From Platynereis dumerilii (taxonomy: Eukaryota; Annelida; Polychaeta; Phyllodocida; Nereididae): 64,000 bases of DNA. Under the pieces are notes generated by a model, which was given only the letters and a program-made list of their open reading frames with translations, was not told where the DNA came from and did not search any database. How positions within the stretch are numbered: position 1 is the stretch's first letter; each line of letters opens with the position of its first letter. The stretch spans positions 2,494,512 through 2,558,511 of the forward strand of contig JAPTHN010000044.1 of the NCBI GenBank assembly GCA_026936325.1. Reading direction: 5' to 3'. Below, piece by piece: positions 22,801 through 35,376 of the stretch. The translations under genes and the position numbers were made by a program.

Positions 22801-23910
22801 TGGTGTAGATCACTCTGCTCTGGACTGGTACAAGTCATATATCACCAATAGGTCACAATCTGTTGTAGTAAATGATACAACATCTGGCAAACTTCCTCTC
22901 AAATTTGGAGTTCCCCATGTTGGGCCCAATACTATTCAATTCCTATATAGCTCCAGTAAGTAAGTTGCTGCAAATAACCAAGTCGAAGATCTAAAATATG
23001 TAGATGATGAACAACTTCTCTTGTCGTTCAAACCAACATTCACAGAGCAAGAAAACTCTTAAATGAAAATGGAGAAATGCATAACAGAAATTCGAAACCT
23101 CCTCCATGAAAACAAGCTGTGTAACAACGGGGAAAAAAACAGAACTTCTCTTGATTGGCACTCAATGTCAATTGAACAAACTCAAATTGTCCTCAATTAC
23201 TGTATTGTGGAAAATGTATACATAAGAACTGCTGAGCATGTTCGAAATCTTGGAGTTACATTTGACAAAAAGATGAACATGGAGAAACAAGTGAACAAAA
23301 TGTGCCGTAATGCTTATTTCAATCTAAGAAATGTCTCACAACTGAGAAAATCTATGAACGAGGAAACAGTGAAGACTGCCGTAAATGCACTTGTCACACC
23401 TCATCTTGACTATGGCAATGGCCTTCTGTATGGCGCAAGACTCAGCTGTCCGACTGATAGAGAAAATAAGATGACACGATGGCGTGGGAGCTTACAGAAA
23501 GAACCTGCACTGGCTACCAATTCCTGCTGAAATTCATTTCAAGTTAATTGCAACAGCTTGGAAAGCCCTTAACGCCCAAGCACCGAGGTATATAGAGCAA
23601 CTAATTACGCTGAAACCTTATCAACTCTATAGTTTGAGAAGTGACGGCCAGACACTGTTAAAGGAGCCGACTTCAAACACTGAAGACATATTTGAAGAAA
23701 GAGCCTTCTCTTTCGTGGCACCAAAACTCTGGATAAAATTGCCAGAAAGTGTAAGAGTTTCAAAGATCCTGGAGAGCTTAAAGAAAAAATCTAAGGACAA
23801 TCTTGTTTAAAAGCTTCTATATAAATAACTAATGTCAGCACAAGCACTTCTGAGCAGTATCCTAGAAGAGGCACTATATAAATTTCTATTATTATTATTA
23901 TTATTATTAT
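19900..23910 (+). mobile_element. LINE A: CR1/L2-group non-LTR retrotransposon, degraded
   Basis: The endonuclease domain starts near 19,950 (conceptual DLFLFTETWLKPDD at about 20,030-20,075; GGGVGC-type motif near 20,150) and is split by the element at 20,583-21,626; it resumes with LLSDHNCALFN at about 21,640. The reverse transcriptase spans about 22,370-23,030: NYLPVSNLSF, VLLDLSAAFNTIDH, then YVDDEQLLLSF where YADD is usual. The C-terminal part with LHWLPIPAEIHFKL runs to 23,809. The 3' end is an (ATT)n tail at 23,887-23,910. Many stops and shifts divide it into at least six frames, so it is inactive. Same family as LINE B. Confidence 0.85.
20583..21626. mobile_element. Mariner-type long-TIR element inside LINE A
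   Basis: Ends CAGTGGATCCCAAATTATTA and, inverted, CAGTGGGTCCCAAATTATTA, with TA at 20,581-20,582 and 21,627-21,628. The arms extend about 260 bp and include a second internal 'cccaaattattacgcaaa'. Length 1,044 bp with no transposase frame. LINE A endonuclease sequence continues on both sides, so this insertion is younger than the LINE. Confidence 0.85.
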
Positions 23911-25056
23911 GTATGATATTTCTTATAAACCCCGTCATTGAATAGGTGGATAAAACAGTAGTATAAATATATTTATACCATTCGACACCTCTGTGAGCCA
24001 ATCATGAGACAGTATTTCACTGCAATAAAACCCATATTCTTTGTTGTCCAGTTATCCTCCCATAAGAGTGAAGTGAAGCTGTGAAAAACCCACAGCAACA
24101 AATGACAAGTTTCAGTTTTGTCTTATGGTATAAGCCGGTTATTCACCGCGGGATCGGCAATATGTGTTTATCACATATTGCCTCTCCCTAGGTGAATAAC
24201 CTATACTTATTGAGGAAACTAATACTTGTTGGAATTGCTGTAATCGGACAGCTATAATTCATACAGATGATGACACGGTAACATAAATTTATATAAGACC
24301 CTTTCTGGGTCAGTTTAAATGCCTTATGGAATGATTCCCCTACCACATCTGAATATAACTTATACAATAATGTTTTTTTGGAGGGCCTTACAGGTGATTA
24401 ATGACTGGCAACCGAGGGCAGGTAGCGGCCCGGGCCTTAATGATACTAAGGCGCGACAAAAATATATCATTATCATTATTATTTATATATTTTTTTTAAA
24501 TTATATATATATATTTTTTTCATTTATTAAAATAAATATATTAAAATTTTGACTTTTTTTTTGGAAAGGTTTTGTTTGTTTTGGAACTAACTTTTTCTGA
24601 AAATTTTTTTTCATTTTGAAAATGTTTTTGGGAATTTTTTTTTGCCCACCTGCTTTAAAAGTCATAATCTCATTATTGTCCTGCGAAACTGTGCATTAAT
24701 GGAGAAACTGTGCATTAATGGTAGCCACCTGGTGGAATGTGTCACAAACTCATTAATGCCCTGCAAAACCGTGTCATCATCTGTATGGATTATAGCTGTC
24801 CAATTACAGCATTCCAACAAATATATTGTTATAATTTAACAAATTCTTACGGTGGTGATGATGTCATATTGTTGATAGCAGGCAAAACAGCAGGTTTTTT
24901 CGGTCCGTACCTGAAATAAATCCAGGGGCCATTTAGTGCATTTCAAAAAAATGTCCCAGAGCAAAGAAACTTTTCACACAAGGGCAAGGCAGTATGGTCA
25001 CGATATGCTAGACCATGAAAAATCAGAAAAACTTTTGGTGAAAACCTGACCTATCA
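23911..25056. other. Intergenic stretch entering the inverted-duplication arm
   Basis: No coding sequence. Contains a palindrome at 24,128-24,210, AT-rich low complexity at 24,460-24,620, and a G/C-rich patch near 24,400-24,450. From about 24,850 it matches 54,950-55,060 in inverse orientation. Confidence 0.5.
24128..24210. repeat. Palindrome of ~80 bp (hairpin MITE-like)
   Basis: 'ggcaatatgtg' and 'cacatattgcc' surround a five-base loop. Outward, 'ggttattcacc' pairs with 'ggtgaataacc', and 'ataag' with 'cttat'. The design resembles the two palindromes at 26,537-26,611 and 28,259-28,350 but the sequence differs. Confidence 0.7.
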
Positions 25057-25695
25057 TTCAGGGTAACTTTAAAGGTATAGTTGTATTAGACGATTTCCAC
25101 TATGACACAGCCTTCAGTGACTGAACACACTCCCAGACCTGGCTTATAAATGGTCATTGACACATATATACGAATGAGGCTGGTTTTGCCAGTTCAACTA
25201 CTTCCATTACAGCTAATTCAATTAGTATGAGTTTCCTGGGCAAGTTTTCTTACTGTCCACATATCATTTCTTAGATTTTCTGATTAGTCTAGCTGTTGGC
25301 AGGAATAAAAAGGTCCTCCAAATCCATAATTTGAACGTAGAAAGCAATGAGAAACGTAATACTGCTTCAGAGAGCAGCTGAGTCTGACCAGTTAATGGGA
25401 TTAGCAGCTTAATAACACAAACATTGAACAGTCACTGTCTATTCCAAACCAATAAGACATGTCAGAGGCTTCGTAATACGTTTTTATGGTATTCAAATAG
25501 AGTTTAGTTTTTTCAGTTAAGGACCAGGGACCATGGACTTAGACCTCAGAGGACCAATTAGTTGTTGATACAGATTAGTGGACCATGCGTGGCTTAAGTA
25601 GTTACAACATGTAACTGAAAATATCAAACAATTAAGTTGCACTTGATAAGTTGCACTTGATGCTTTGAATGAGATGCCTTAAGCTTTTATATATT

Positions 25696-26611
25696 TATAC
25701 CACGGTTTGCTTTTTCAGGCCAACAGAAGGCAGGATTTCGCTCTGATATAATGCATATCACAGCTCATACACCTGACCATGATATTGCATGCTTGACTGA
25801 CTACATGTTGACAAAATTGAAGGAAACACTGAAACAAAACTGACCAACAAAGGATTAAAACTGAACAACACAGACAGTAAACAAGGAGGAAGATTCTATC
25901 AAGTGTAACTGGTCTCAATAAAAAGGCTGTATTCACTCTTTTTTATACCAATATCTAAATGAATGATCAAATTTAAGGTCACTTGATAAAATAGTACATT
26001 TTGGATAGGCAAGCTGCAAATAAAATAGCAGAGCAGCAGACCAGCAATTTTGGCCCCAATTGGCAAGCTCAAAGAATTATTTTTTCTTCTTACTGCCGCC
26101 CCCGAACCCCTGCTCCTTGCTTCCTATTAATTTGAATTTATTTCTTAACTTCTAAATAAAATTTGCTCAGCGATTATAATAATCAGCCTCACCAAAAAAC
26201 CTTGGCTGAGAGGGCTGCACTATCGACATACCTATCTATCTATCAATCTATCAATCTATCTGTCTATCTATCTATCTATCTATAAAATTAATCTGTGAAA
26301 TTAATGTATTGTGTTATTTCTATCTATCTTTCTATCTACAAAATTAATGTATTGTATTATTTCCTGAGAACAAAGAATTCTGACCTGTTGCCTTCAGGGC
26401 TGCCAACCTTCAAATGAACTGAGGAACATGACTGTGCGACAAATACAATGGAATGTTGTCAAACAAGAAGGATTGAAGGCAAACAAAGGGATTTAGATTA
26501 ATTTGTTTTGTATTTAGTAGTATCAGTTAGATAACACCCTTGTTTGTGAGGATATGTAATAATCCTCGGGCTAAAGCCCTCGGATATATTGCATATCGTC
26601 ACAAACGAGGG
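25696..26611 (+). repeat. Direct duplication unit A (~915 bp)
   Basis: Starts 'tataccacggtttgcttttt' and ends in a palindrome. Matches unit B at 27,367-28,345 in the same orientation at high identity over its whole length, including TCTA microsatellites (26,231-26,290) and the 'cttggctgagagggctgcac' segment. No coding frame is conserved between units. Confidence 0.85.
26537..26611. repeat. Palindrome ending unit A
   Basis: The core CCTCGGGCTAAAGCCCTCGG is flanked by complementary 'ttgtttgtgaggatatg' and 'catatcgtcacaaacgag'. It could form a long hairpin. The outer ends are less complete than in the unit B version. Confidence 0.75.
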
Positions 26612-27366
26612 CCACCATTTTATCTCAAGGGGGGGGGGGTTCGAGTTACTTTGAAAATATCTTGTTGCATAGCTTTTGTGGGCAGTCTTACAATAAATTA
26701 TTTCCGGTGGGGTTTTTTCTTAACAAAGTGTTGCTTGATTTTGGAATGAATATTTGATGACTTTCCGTGATAAAAATAGATAATAATTACTGTGGCCGTT
26801 ACCCTGAAATAAATAATTTCCTGACTCCCACCTCGCCCCCACCCTGGAAATTAAGTGGTCGCCACCTTAATTGAATTTAGCCTGCACACATCGAACAACA
26901 ATTGTTTCCATCGTCTTCTGTCACTCAGATATGTGCAAGTTTCAATAACTATAGGGGCAAAATGTACATAGCAAATTAAATATATATGCATCGTTTTCAA
27001 GAATAGCCTGTCAGCAGACTTAAACTTGAAATTTGGTTCAGCCCACTTGTCCACCCCCCCCCCCCCGAGTCGGCCCCGCCAATGAGATGGGAATACATGT
27101 AACAATTTGGAAAAAGTATGGGACACTAGACTACCCTATCTGGATCTGCCACTGGTCAGCTACATTGACAAGATATTGCAAACAAGATTATGCATTTCTT
27201 AAAGTTTGTTGTTACTCACAGCATGGAATTATTCAAACTTACTTAAATTCAATCCTATTGTTTGTTTTTGTTCTCTGTTTCTCTAAAACCTATTGTTCCT
27301 CAGCAATTGGTCCGCTATGGTGGTATTTGGTGGTATTAGCTCTGTTACAGTAACTTAAGGTGGTCT

Positions 27367-28345
27367 TATACCACTGTTTGCTTTTTCTAGCCAATCAGAA
27401 GGCAGGATTTCGCTCTGATATAATGCATATCACAGCTCATACACCTGACCATGATATTGCATGCTTGGCTGACTACAAGTTGACAAAATTGAAGGAAACA
27501 CTAAAACAAAACTGACCAACAAAGGATTAAAACTGAACAACACAGACAGTAAACAAGGAGAAAGATTCTATAAAGTGTAACTGGTATCAATAAAAAGGCT
27601 GTATTCACTTTTTTATATCAATATCTGAAATAATTATCAAAATTAAGGTCACTTGATAAAATAGTTCATTTTGGATAGACTAGCCGCAACAAAAAATAGC
27701 GGAGCAGCAGACCAACAATTTTTGCCCCATTTGGCAAGCTCAAAGAATTTTTTTTCTTCTTAATTCGGGGGCTACCGCCCCGAACCCCTGCTTCTTCTTA
27801 TTTCGGGGGCTGCCGCCCCCGAACACCTGCTCATTGCTTTCTATTTTTTTAAAATCTATTTCATAACTTCAAATTTTAATTTTCTCAGCGACTGTAATAA
27901 TGAGCCTCACCAAAGAGACCTTGGCTGAGAGGGCTGCACTATCGACCTACCCATCTATCTATCCGTCTATCTATCTATCTATAAAATTGATCTATGAAAT
28001 TAAAGTATTGTGTTATTTCTAACTATCTATCTATCTTTCTATCTATCTTTCCATCCATCTTTCTATCTACAAAATTAATGTATTGTATTATTTCCTGAGA
28101 AGAAAGAATTCTGACCTGCTGCCTTCAGGGCTGCCAACCTTCAAATGAACTGAGGAACAGGAATGTACAACAAATACAATGAAATGTTGTCAAACAAGAA
28201 GGATTGAAGACAAACAAAGGGATTTAAATTAATTTGTTTTGTACTTAGTGGTATAAGTTAGATAACACCCTTGTTTGTGACAATATGCAATAATCCTCGG
28301 GCTAAAGCCCTCGGATATATTGCATATTGTCACAAACGAGGGCGT
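27367..28345 (+). repeat. Direct duplication unit B (~980 bp)
   Basis: Second copy of unit A, separated from it by 755 bp. Carries an extra partial repeat of 'cgggggctaccgcccc' near 27,770-27,830 and longer TCTA tracts (27,950-28,075). Confidence 0.85.
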
Positions 28346-28350
28346 TATCT
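28259..28350. repeat. Near-perfect 92-bp palindrome ending unit B
   Basis: 'agataacaccctt' and 'agggcgttatct' form the ends, 'gtttgtgacaatatgcaata' pairs with 'tattgcatattgtcacaaac', and the centre is CCTCGGGCTAAAGCCCTCGG. It looks like a snap-back MITE. Confidence 0.8.
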
Positions 28351-28353
28351 ATT

Positions 28354-29040
28354 ACTTAAAGTTGAATCCCACAGAATACAGCTGCTCCACCTATTGTACT
28401 CCATAGTTCAACAAAAGCACCCCAGCTGGTGGCACCCCCGCTTGGTCAAATTGTTCATATGCACTGGAAAAGCCACAGATTTTTTAAAACAGGGGTAGGC
28501 TCACTCGAAGGCTGCTGGCTCAGCCAGTAATAATGGCACTAAACTATAAATGCACACATTTTGGGTCGATATACAGGCCTATAATCCAATTCAACTTTCA
28601 TAAAAATCGGAGAAGGAATATTTGAGATATTCAAGTTTATTTTAAGGGGACTTATTTTTGTTGAACTGTTTTTCATAATTTTCTCATATTGTACACCACG
28701 TAACTCTCAAAAAACATCGGTAACCCCCCTTCAAAGACTTGTTTTTCAATAAAGTGTACTTTCAGCTATATTCCTTTAATTTTTCATAAATATCTCATGG
28801 ATATTGTTCGAGTGACGCTGCTTTTTGATACAAGTCCCACACTTTTTTAGTATTTTACAATATGTTTTAATGTAATGACATAAGATTTTGAAAAGATCAT
28901 AGTTCGAAAATTATGTTGGATAGCCCGCCTATTTTTTTTTTTACGTTGGAAAGCTTTCTTTTTGAAGAACTTTTTGGCAAAGTTTCATAAATATCTCAAG
29001 GTTTCAGATTTCTTGCCAAGTGTGGGATTCAACTTTAAGT
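28354..29040. mobile_element. 687-bp MITE with perfect 20-bp inverted ends
   Basis: ACTTAAAGTTGAATCCCACA at 28,354 is matched exactly in inversion at 29,021-29,040. It contains no coding frame. Flanking bases do not show a clear TA duplication. Confidence 0.7.
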
Positions 29041-29837
29041 CCATGGTCTATGGTCTGGTCCTTAACTGAAAAAACTCTAGTAAGATTTTCACTATAGATG
29101 TAATTCAATGCCTCAATCAATCACATGCACTACGTAGTATTTGCCATGTTTCACTGTCTTATTGAAGAAACTCATATTATAACGGGTATTGTGACGTCAT
29201 CAATTATGGATGTTCTGGAGGAGGCAGGCACTATCTAGAAAAAGTAATGAAATAAATAGATAATTTATGTAATAAAAGAAAGACTTTACAAAATTAGTCA
29301 GAAATATTAATGGTCACAAGTTAATATTATGATACACACAAAATCTTCCAGATTTTATGGTTCAGGGTAACTTTAATACTCACTGTCTAGACTCTATTCT
29401 GAGCCTGCCTATATCGGAACGTACTAATACATCCATCCAGTTTGAAGCCATGATGATCTTCCTGAAGTGCCTGGAAGTCCTCTGGGTTGCAGCTAAGGAA
29501 GAGATTTAAGGCCCAGGTATGGATCACCTAGCATGAAAATAGACAGAACAAGAAGATGCTTTGCTATAAAGAGTTTTGTTATAATGCTCAAATTCAGTAC
29601 AACCCAAAATATTTTCCAAAATCCCATGCCCTAAGGAAGATGCTCGCCCTTCCACACCCTTCAGTTCTCACCCCAACCCCTCCATGCCCTCACTTCTCAG
29701 CTCGCTCTGAAAGAAAATCACTTTAAACTGGCTAAAATATGGAAAATTTATCCAAAACTCTGATCTATTATTGAAAGGTGGAAATTAACCATTACTATTT
29801 TAGGGACAAGTTTGTGTAAGGGAGGGCTGGGCAGTGC

Positions 29838-31245
29838 ATAGGCATGGAAGTGCATGGGAGTACATGGGAGTGCATGGAAGTAGGGGAACGAGGGGCAAAA
29901 TGGACCGGCGTGGCAAAATGGTTTTTTAAGTTTTCTCAGAACGTTTTGACCTGCCTTCTAATTTTTCGGTTTAAAAATAAAATAGGATACATGACCAACT
30001 TTTCCAGAAAGTTTCGTGGATGAGAATATTACGGGTATGCAGCTATGTTAATTTGAAGGTTTTGATCGATTTTCTTAAAAAAAATCATAATTTTTGGAAA
30101 TGGTGTAGTACCTCCAATGACGTTCCCAGCCAAATAATTCATAGTCAGTGTTATAAGAGGACTACTAAGCTTGCTTATTAAGCAAAAAAATGTAGTCTGG
30201 TGCTTAGTCATGTCTGAGTAGGTCATTATTAATCTACCCTGCATGGTTGGGGCAAGATGGAGTCCTGCTGAGGGGGCAAAATGGGAAGCACAAAAAAGCA
30301 ATCCCAGCCTAGAAAAGGTTGAAGCTTGAAAATGGGTCAATTCAACCTTAACATTTGAGACATTTGATACATTTTCTGGCCATAAACAGGCAAAATTTGA
30401 AAAAATCACGAAAGATTTGTGCCATTTTGTGGATCCAATCCATGTCATCAATAATACCTTGAGGATTTAGACTTTGTGGTAAAACACTGTATTGTTGAAA
30501 CTGAAACGAATGTAACTACCTTTCAAAAAGCATAGTCAAATCCAATACCAGTTTAAATCGTTAAATTATTAAGAAAACTCGGAGTTATGTGAATATTCAT
30601 AAAAATGTCACATTTCCACAAAATTTAACTAATTTTGTTTCTTTTGTAATCTAATGTTTATGGTTAATAATTTGTCAAATAATTACACAGAATGCATCAC
30701 TCCCCAGCTTTAATTGCATCCTTTTTTGAGATGCTGATTTCATGATTTATTGCTATGTTTACTCTTAGTATTCTGCAATGTTGTTACAGTGCAATGACAT
30801 GAATTAATGCATTTTTGTATGTTAACATGCTTTATAGTTAGGCTCTTATCAAAAAAGCCGATTTATAGCAGAACTTTTGCAACTTTATTTCTTCCCATTT
30901 TGCCCCATATGAGATTCCGTTTTGCCCCAAGCATGGGGCAAAACGAGATAAAGTTGCATTTTTGAAAATAGGAAAAAATCTGAATTGGAACTATCAAAAA
31001 AGCACTTTTCTGCTTTTTAGCAAGTACTATTGGTACTTCTTCATGGATCAGACCTTATTGGGCATTCGCATGACATACCACCTTCGTGCAGTGAGTCTTT
31101 GAAGTTAGACGGCCCGTTTTGCCCCTCGTTCCCCTACATGGGAGTGCGTGGGAGACTGGGAGTGCATGGAAGTGCATGAGAGTGCATGGGAGTGCATGGG
31201 AGTGTTTGGGAGTGCATGAAAGTGCATAGAAGTGCTAGGGAGTGC
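29838..31245 (+). repeat. 10-bp minisatellite (GTGCATGGGA), split by a MITE
   Basis: About five units precede (29,838-29,880) and about twelve follow (31,136-31,240) the MITE. The matching right-arm site near 53,650-53,690 has only two or three units, so the array expanded in this arm. Confidence 0.8.
29883..31134. mobile_element. TA-flanked MITE, family GGGGAACGAGGGG, copy 2
   Basis: Same ends and length (1,252 bp) as 4742-5994, about 93% identical by eye, TA at 29,881-29,882 and 31,135-31,136. It lies within the GTGCATGGGA minisatellite and is absent from the right arm, so it inserted after the inverted duplication. Internal GGGGCAAAAYGG motifs are conserved. Confidence 0.85.
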
Positions 31246-34200
31246 AGGTAGCTTATTATTTATTAGGTTGTAATGTATATTTACAAGAGCAAATCCGTTT
31301 GCCAGAATATGAAATTACAGAAGTGAAAAAATGGATCAAAATTAGTAAAGGACCTGAGAAATTTTGTGAAAGAGATTTAGCTTACATCAGTGATAGCCTT
31401 GCAAAACTTTGTATGGAATAATTTCTGTATATTCATTTTAACATTCAAAAATAGATCAGTATATTTTAATATTTATTTAAAACACCATATTATAGTAAGA
31501 TCTAGGTAAATATTTCTTTTAAAAATTTCAACATAGGCTTCTTTCTTTAAAAATGTTAGGTAAGTTGAGAAACACAAATCAATCATTTTGACTAAAATGT
31601 GGCCAATGTTCCCAAATCAAAGAGGCCTAAAATATTGTGCATGTATCACCATGAAATAGTAAATTTGATATGAGCCAAGTATTTATATTTCTTTCACATA
31701 AAATTTAGTGGGAACGGCTCTTATAAGGGCAATGCTGAGATACAAAAGCTGTCAACTGCATCAAACGTGCCACAAGTGGCTCCATCTATAAACTGCAAGG
31801 ATTAAAATATTTAACGGCCACTGAGGGTTTTCATTGTTATGCCCAAGCTAATAGTCCCAACTTCTGTCCCTGAAAGTAGACTGTTCTGAAGAGAACTTGG
31901 TATTTTTAAGGTAGGGATGTACAGGTTGTGCAATAATTAGATTGTTCTTTACTTGCCCTATCACTCTCTAGCTTGCTCCTCCCATGATTCCAATACATAC
32001 TAAATTCATCAGACTGCTAACTACTTTCACATCATGATTCAATTCTAGGGATCATACAATAACTTAAAATTTTAGAGTTCCAGGAAAGAAGTAGTCTGAT
32101 GTGCCTTCAAATGATGATCAATGAAAGGTATTTGTACAATTTTGTTTCAAAATTTCACCATCAGACATCTCAGAGAATGTGTCAAGAAAAAGACAAATTT
32201 TGGTGGGGGGGACGATGGCCATATTTTCTTATAGTGAAAAATGCTATTTTTAACTTAAATCAGATAAAAAACACCAAAAAAAGTCGAGACCTCAATTTTA
32301 AAAGCAGAAAAGCAAATAAGGCTTCAAATGAAAGCCGAGAAATAGCACTGTGTAATCCAGGAGGCACATTTTAAATTTTGGTCTGTGTACTTTTTCTCAC
32401 TCATTAAAGATGCCTTTCATTATGCATTTCCAAATACTTGAGATTTAAAATAGCCATCCTGGACATTACCATCTCAGACTTATTTTCACAGCTGGTCCAG
32501 TGCCGTGAGTAGGTAAAATTTCAGTTTTGAGCCGATATGCACTTACATTTTAGGTCATATCTCAGCCCCATAAAGGAATTTATGCCGGTATTATGGATCA
32601 AATGACAGGCAAAAATATCTCCTTTGACACAAGTAGCAGCAATTGCATCCACTGGTCTTGAGATAATGAGTGATACATGATTGCAGTTAGGGAAATTTTT
32701 GGTGTCCCGCCTGGACACTGCATGTGAAATTTTTGCATACAACTTTCAAATACAGGAAAAGGGATGGATTTAGGATCAAAATTGCAATGCATTACTGTTT
32801 CCTGATTAGGTGGGCATCTTGTGAATCCAGAAAAATGGCAATTGGATGTTTCTTTATTTTTTTAATACACCCTTTGTAATCCTCAGTTGGTGTGTCCCGG
32901 GTGAAGCTTAAAAGTGCAATGTGATTTTTGATGTCACAGATAAACCACTAATCGAAACATTTTTGGAATATTTGATATACCAATGCATTGCTCATGACCT
33001 TGTCTGTCAGGAATATATCACTTAAAGTGGCTAAGGCTGTTGTGCCAGAAGCTGTGACCTCTTGAGTAAGACTGACAACAGCGCGACGCTCTTATATTCT
33101 GCAAACATTCTGTGGGACTTCTCTTGTTCGGGTACTTCCTGATGAAGGCTTGTTGCTGGAATTCTTGCATTCTTGGTATTATTGTCATGCTCATGAGCCT
33201 GGCTTTGTATTAGTGTATAGAATAGGGTAGAAAGTCCAACCCATAATGGCATAAGAGCCCTATCTTTGAGACTGACAAAAAATGCGACGCTCTCACATTT
33301 TGTAATATTTATGAGGACCTTTCTTCTTTACACGCTTCTTGATGAAGGCTAGTGGAAGGAAAGTTACCTTTTCTGATATGATTTTGTTGCTCATGAGACC
33401 AGGTTTCTATTGGTCTATAGAACACAGTTGTAAATGTAACCTATCATGGTATTAGTGGCCTGTCTTTGTCACTGACAACAAATTTGGCACTCTTACACTT
33501 TGTAAAAATGTATGTTCAGACATGTCTTGTTCAAATGCTTTGTGATAAAGACTCTTTGCTGGAATTTTCACTTGTTTGATGTTGTGTTGTTACACATGAG
33601 CTTAGCTTTCCATTGGTATATACAATATGGTTTTTAGTCAAGCCTATCATGGTATAATGGCCCTGTGTTTATGGCTGACAAAAAGTGCAAAGCTTGCTTT
33701 CGGCATTACCTGATAATTACACAATAGATGGTATGAGAAGGCAAATAATGAAAAATCTTTTTTTTTGTTTCTTTCAAGAATATTATTCAACACAACATGT
33801 GCGAGTTTCATTGTGATGTCTTAAAAGGTCTTTGCTGCAGAGGCATTTGAATAAACAAAGTTTCGTTTAGAATAAACTGCATTTTAAGTTAGTATTTTCT
33901 TCACATTCATGTTTAAGTTTACTAGCATAATGTGGCATTGACATCACAAAAATGCATATACAACCTCAAAATTTTGGATTTGGAATCTAATAACACATAG
34001 AAAGCATATCAGTGATTATTGATTTTTTGGCCAATTTTGCCAGACATTCCAAATTTTACCAACTTGTGGCATTGGTCCAGCTATGAAAATTTTACCCCTT
34101 CAAGGGAATCTAATGGGAATTTTACACGTGAAAAAACATGACATTGCTTGCTCAATTACAAAATAAATTACACTTAAAACTAAGATTTCCCATTTCAAGT

Positions 34201-34630
34201 TCTTCCTGTTTACATTTCAATTAAAGCTACTTAAAGACAAGTATCTTTAAACACACAGAGGCAGTTTTCTTCTTGTAGGGAATTTTCAATGACAATATTT
34301 AAAAGTTCAAGCTTCCTGTTGCGAGAAAAGCTGACTAACCAGAATAGATTGCAACACACCATGTAATTAATCGACCAAGGTAGCCAAATGCCGAATACCT
34401 GAAGTTAGTTCTCTGAAAATTCTTATAACTAATTCAAATAGATATTTCTGAACCCAAAAAAGCACCATGGCACAACAAGACAGAGAGAACACAGTGCCAT
34501 AAAATTTCATTATATGCAAATGAGTGAGTGAGTGAGTGAGTTTGTGTTTTAGGCCCCATCAGCACCGGTGTGGGCTATTTAGAGGCAACATTATATGCAA
34601 AAAATGCCTACTTAATCTTGATATGTACAA
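31246..34630. other. Non-coding part of left arm
   Basis: 31,250-32,050 matches the right arm in inverse orientation; 32,050-34,070 has no clear counterpart. No convincing exon. A 200-bp tandem repeat occupies 33,066-33,690, and a short GAGT microsatellite lies at about 34,525-34,542. Confidence 0.5.
33066..33690 (+). repeat. ~200-bp tandem repeat, three units
   Basis: Landmarks of the type 'actgacaacagcgcgacgct' recur at about 33,068, 33,270, 33,470 and 33,670, each followed by 'cttcctgatgaagg'-like and 'ctcatgagcctgg'-like blocks. Units are diverged. No equivalent array was found in the right arm. Confidence 0.75.
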
Positions 34631-34842
34631 TTCACTGTAAATTTTGAATTTTGACTTAGCTTAATTGATTGAGTGAGATGGTTGCACAATTCCTTTGAGC
34701 CAAGATAGCTTGTTGTTTGCAAGTTATAACAACATAAAAATTATCATAACTCAAAAAGGCAAGCTATCATGGCTCAAACAAATTATGCAACCATCTCACT
34801 CAATCATTTGAGCTAACTCAAAATTTTAAATTTTACAGTGAA
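34631..34842. mobile_element. 212-bp palindromic MITE
   Basis: TTCACTGTAAATTTTGAATT and its inverse bound two ~85-bp complementary halves sharing 'gagtgagatggttgca' and 'tgcaaccatctcactc'. The spacer is short and AT-rich. Probably able to form a hairpin. Target duplication unclear. Confidence 0.7.
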
Positions 34843-35376
34843 CCAAATAACATCACAATATCATGATGGAAGGAAGTCACACGCTTTGACCTCAGTCTTC
34901 ATTTGTCTTGACATGAATTCCGCCTACTTGTTTCTGCTTATTTTGACAGATATGGCGGCATTATGGACATTTCTGAGAGAAATTCACTTCCACCTGGTTC
35001 AGATAAGTTGGCTGAACCTCCCTCAGAATGGTCTTAAATATCTCTAAGGTGGTGTCTAGGTTAAAGTCAGGTGAAGTTGCCAATTACAAGAAATACTTAA
35101 TTTCCTCAGTTTTCCAGATTTCGGTGGATTTGTGGTGGTCTGGGGGCTTGAGCATTATCACAAACAAACAAAAAGTCTCATCTTAATTGCTTCCTCTCAC
35201 TACAAAAGTAGATATGAGGCAGCGGGGAGGTTTCCATTCTGAACAACCAGACACAACTTTCCATCATAATGAATACAACAAAAACATGCACTAATCCTCC
35301 ACCATGAGCAGCATATGTGGGCATTATGCAGTCTTCTGACACCATGAGCCCTGTAAAACATGTAACAATGATGTAT

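Larger units (their letters stand above)
25498..29080. mobile_element. Inverted-repeat-bounded element inside the compound insertion
   Basis: TTTTTTCAGTTAAGGACCAG near 25,508 followed by GACCATGGACTTA is matched in inversion near 29,036-29,075. No transposase frame; it encloses the direct duplication and a smaller MITE. The target duplication was not resolved. Confidence 0.5.
25073..29360. mobile_element. 4.3-kb compound insertion in left arm with 16-bp direct repeats
   Basis: The perfect 16-mer TTCAGGGTAACTTTAA stands at 25,057-25,072 and 29,361-29,376. The right arm has a single copy near 54,842-54,858, so the right arm shows the empty site. A 16-bp target duplication would be usual for LINE-type insertion, but no LINE was found inside. 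The insert is a nest: inverted ends at 25,498/29,080, a direct duplication (25,696-26,611 and 27,367-28,345), palindromes and a MITE at 28,354-29,040. Unequal recombination is an alternative origin. Confidence 0.6.

Noticed and set aside
33066-33690. CRISPR-like or gene-cluster repeat
   Set aside because: Units are about 200 bp, diverged along their whole length and without unique spacers: an ordinary old tandem duplication.
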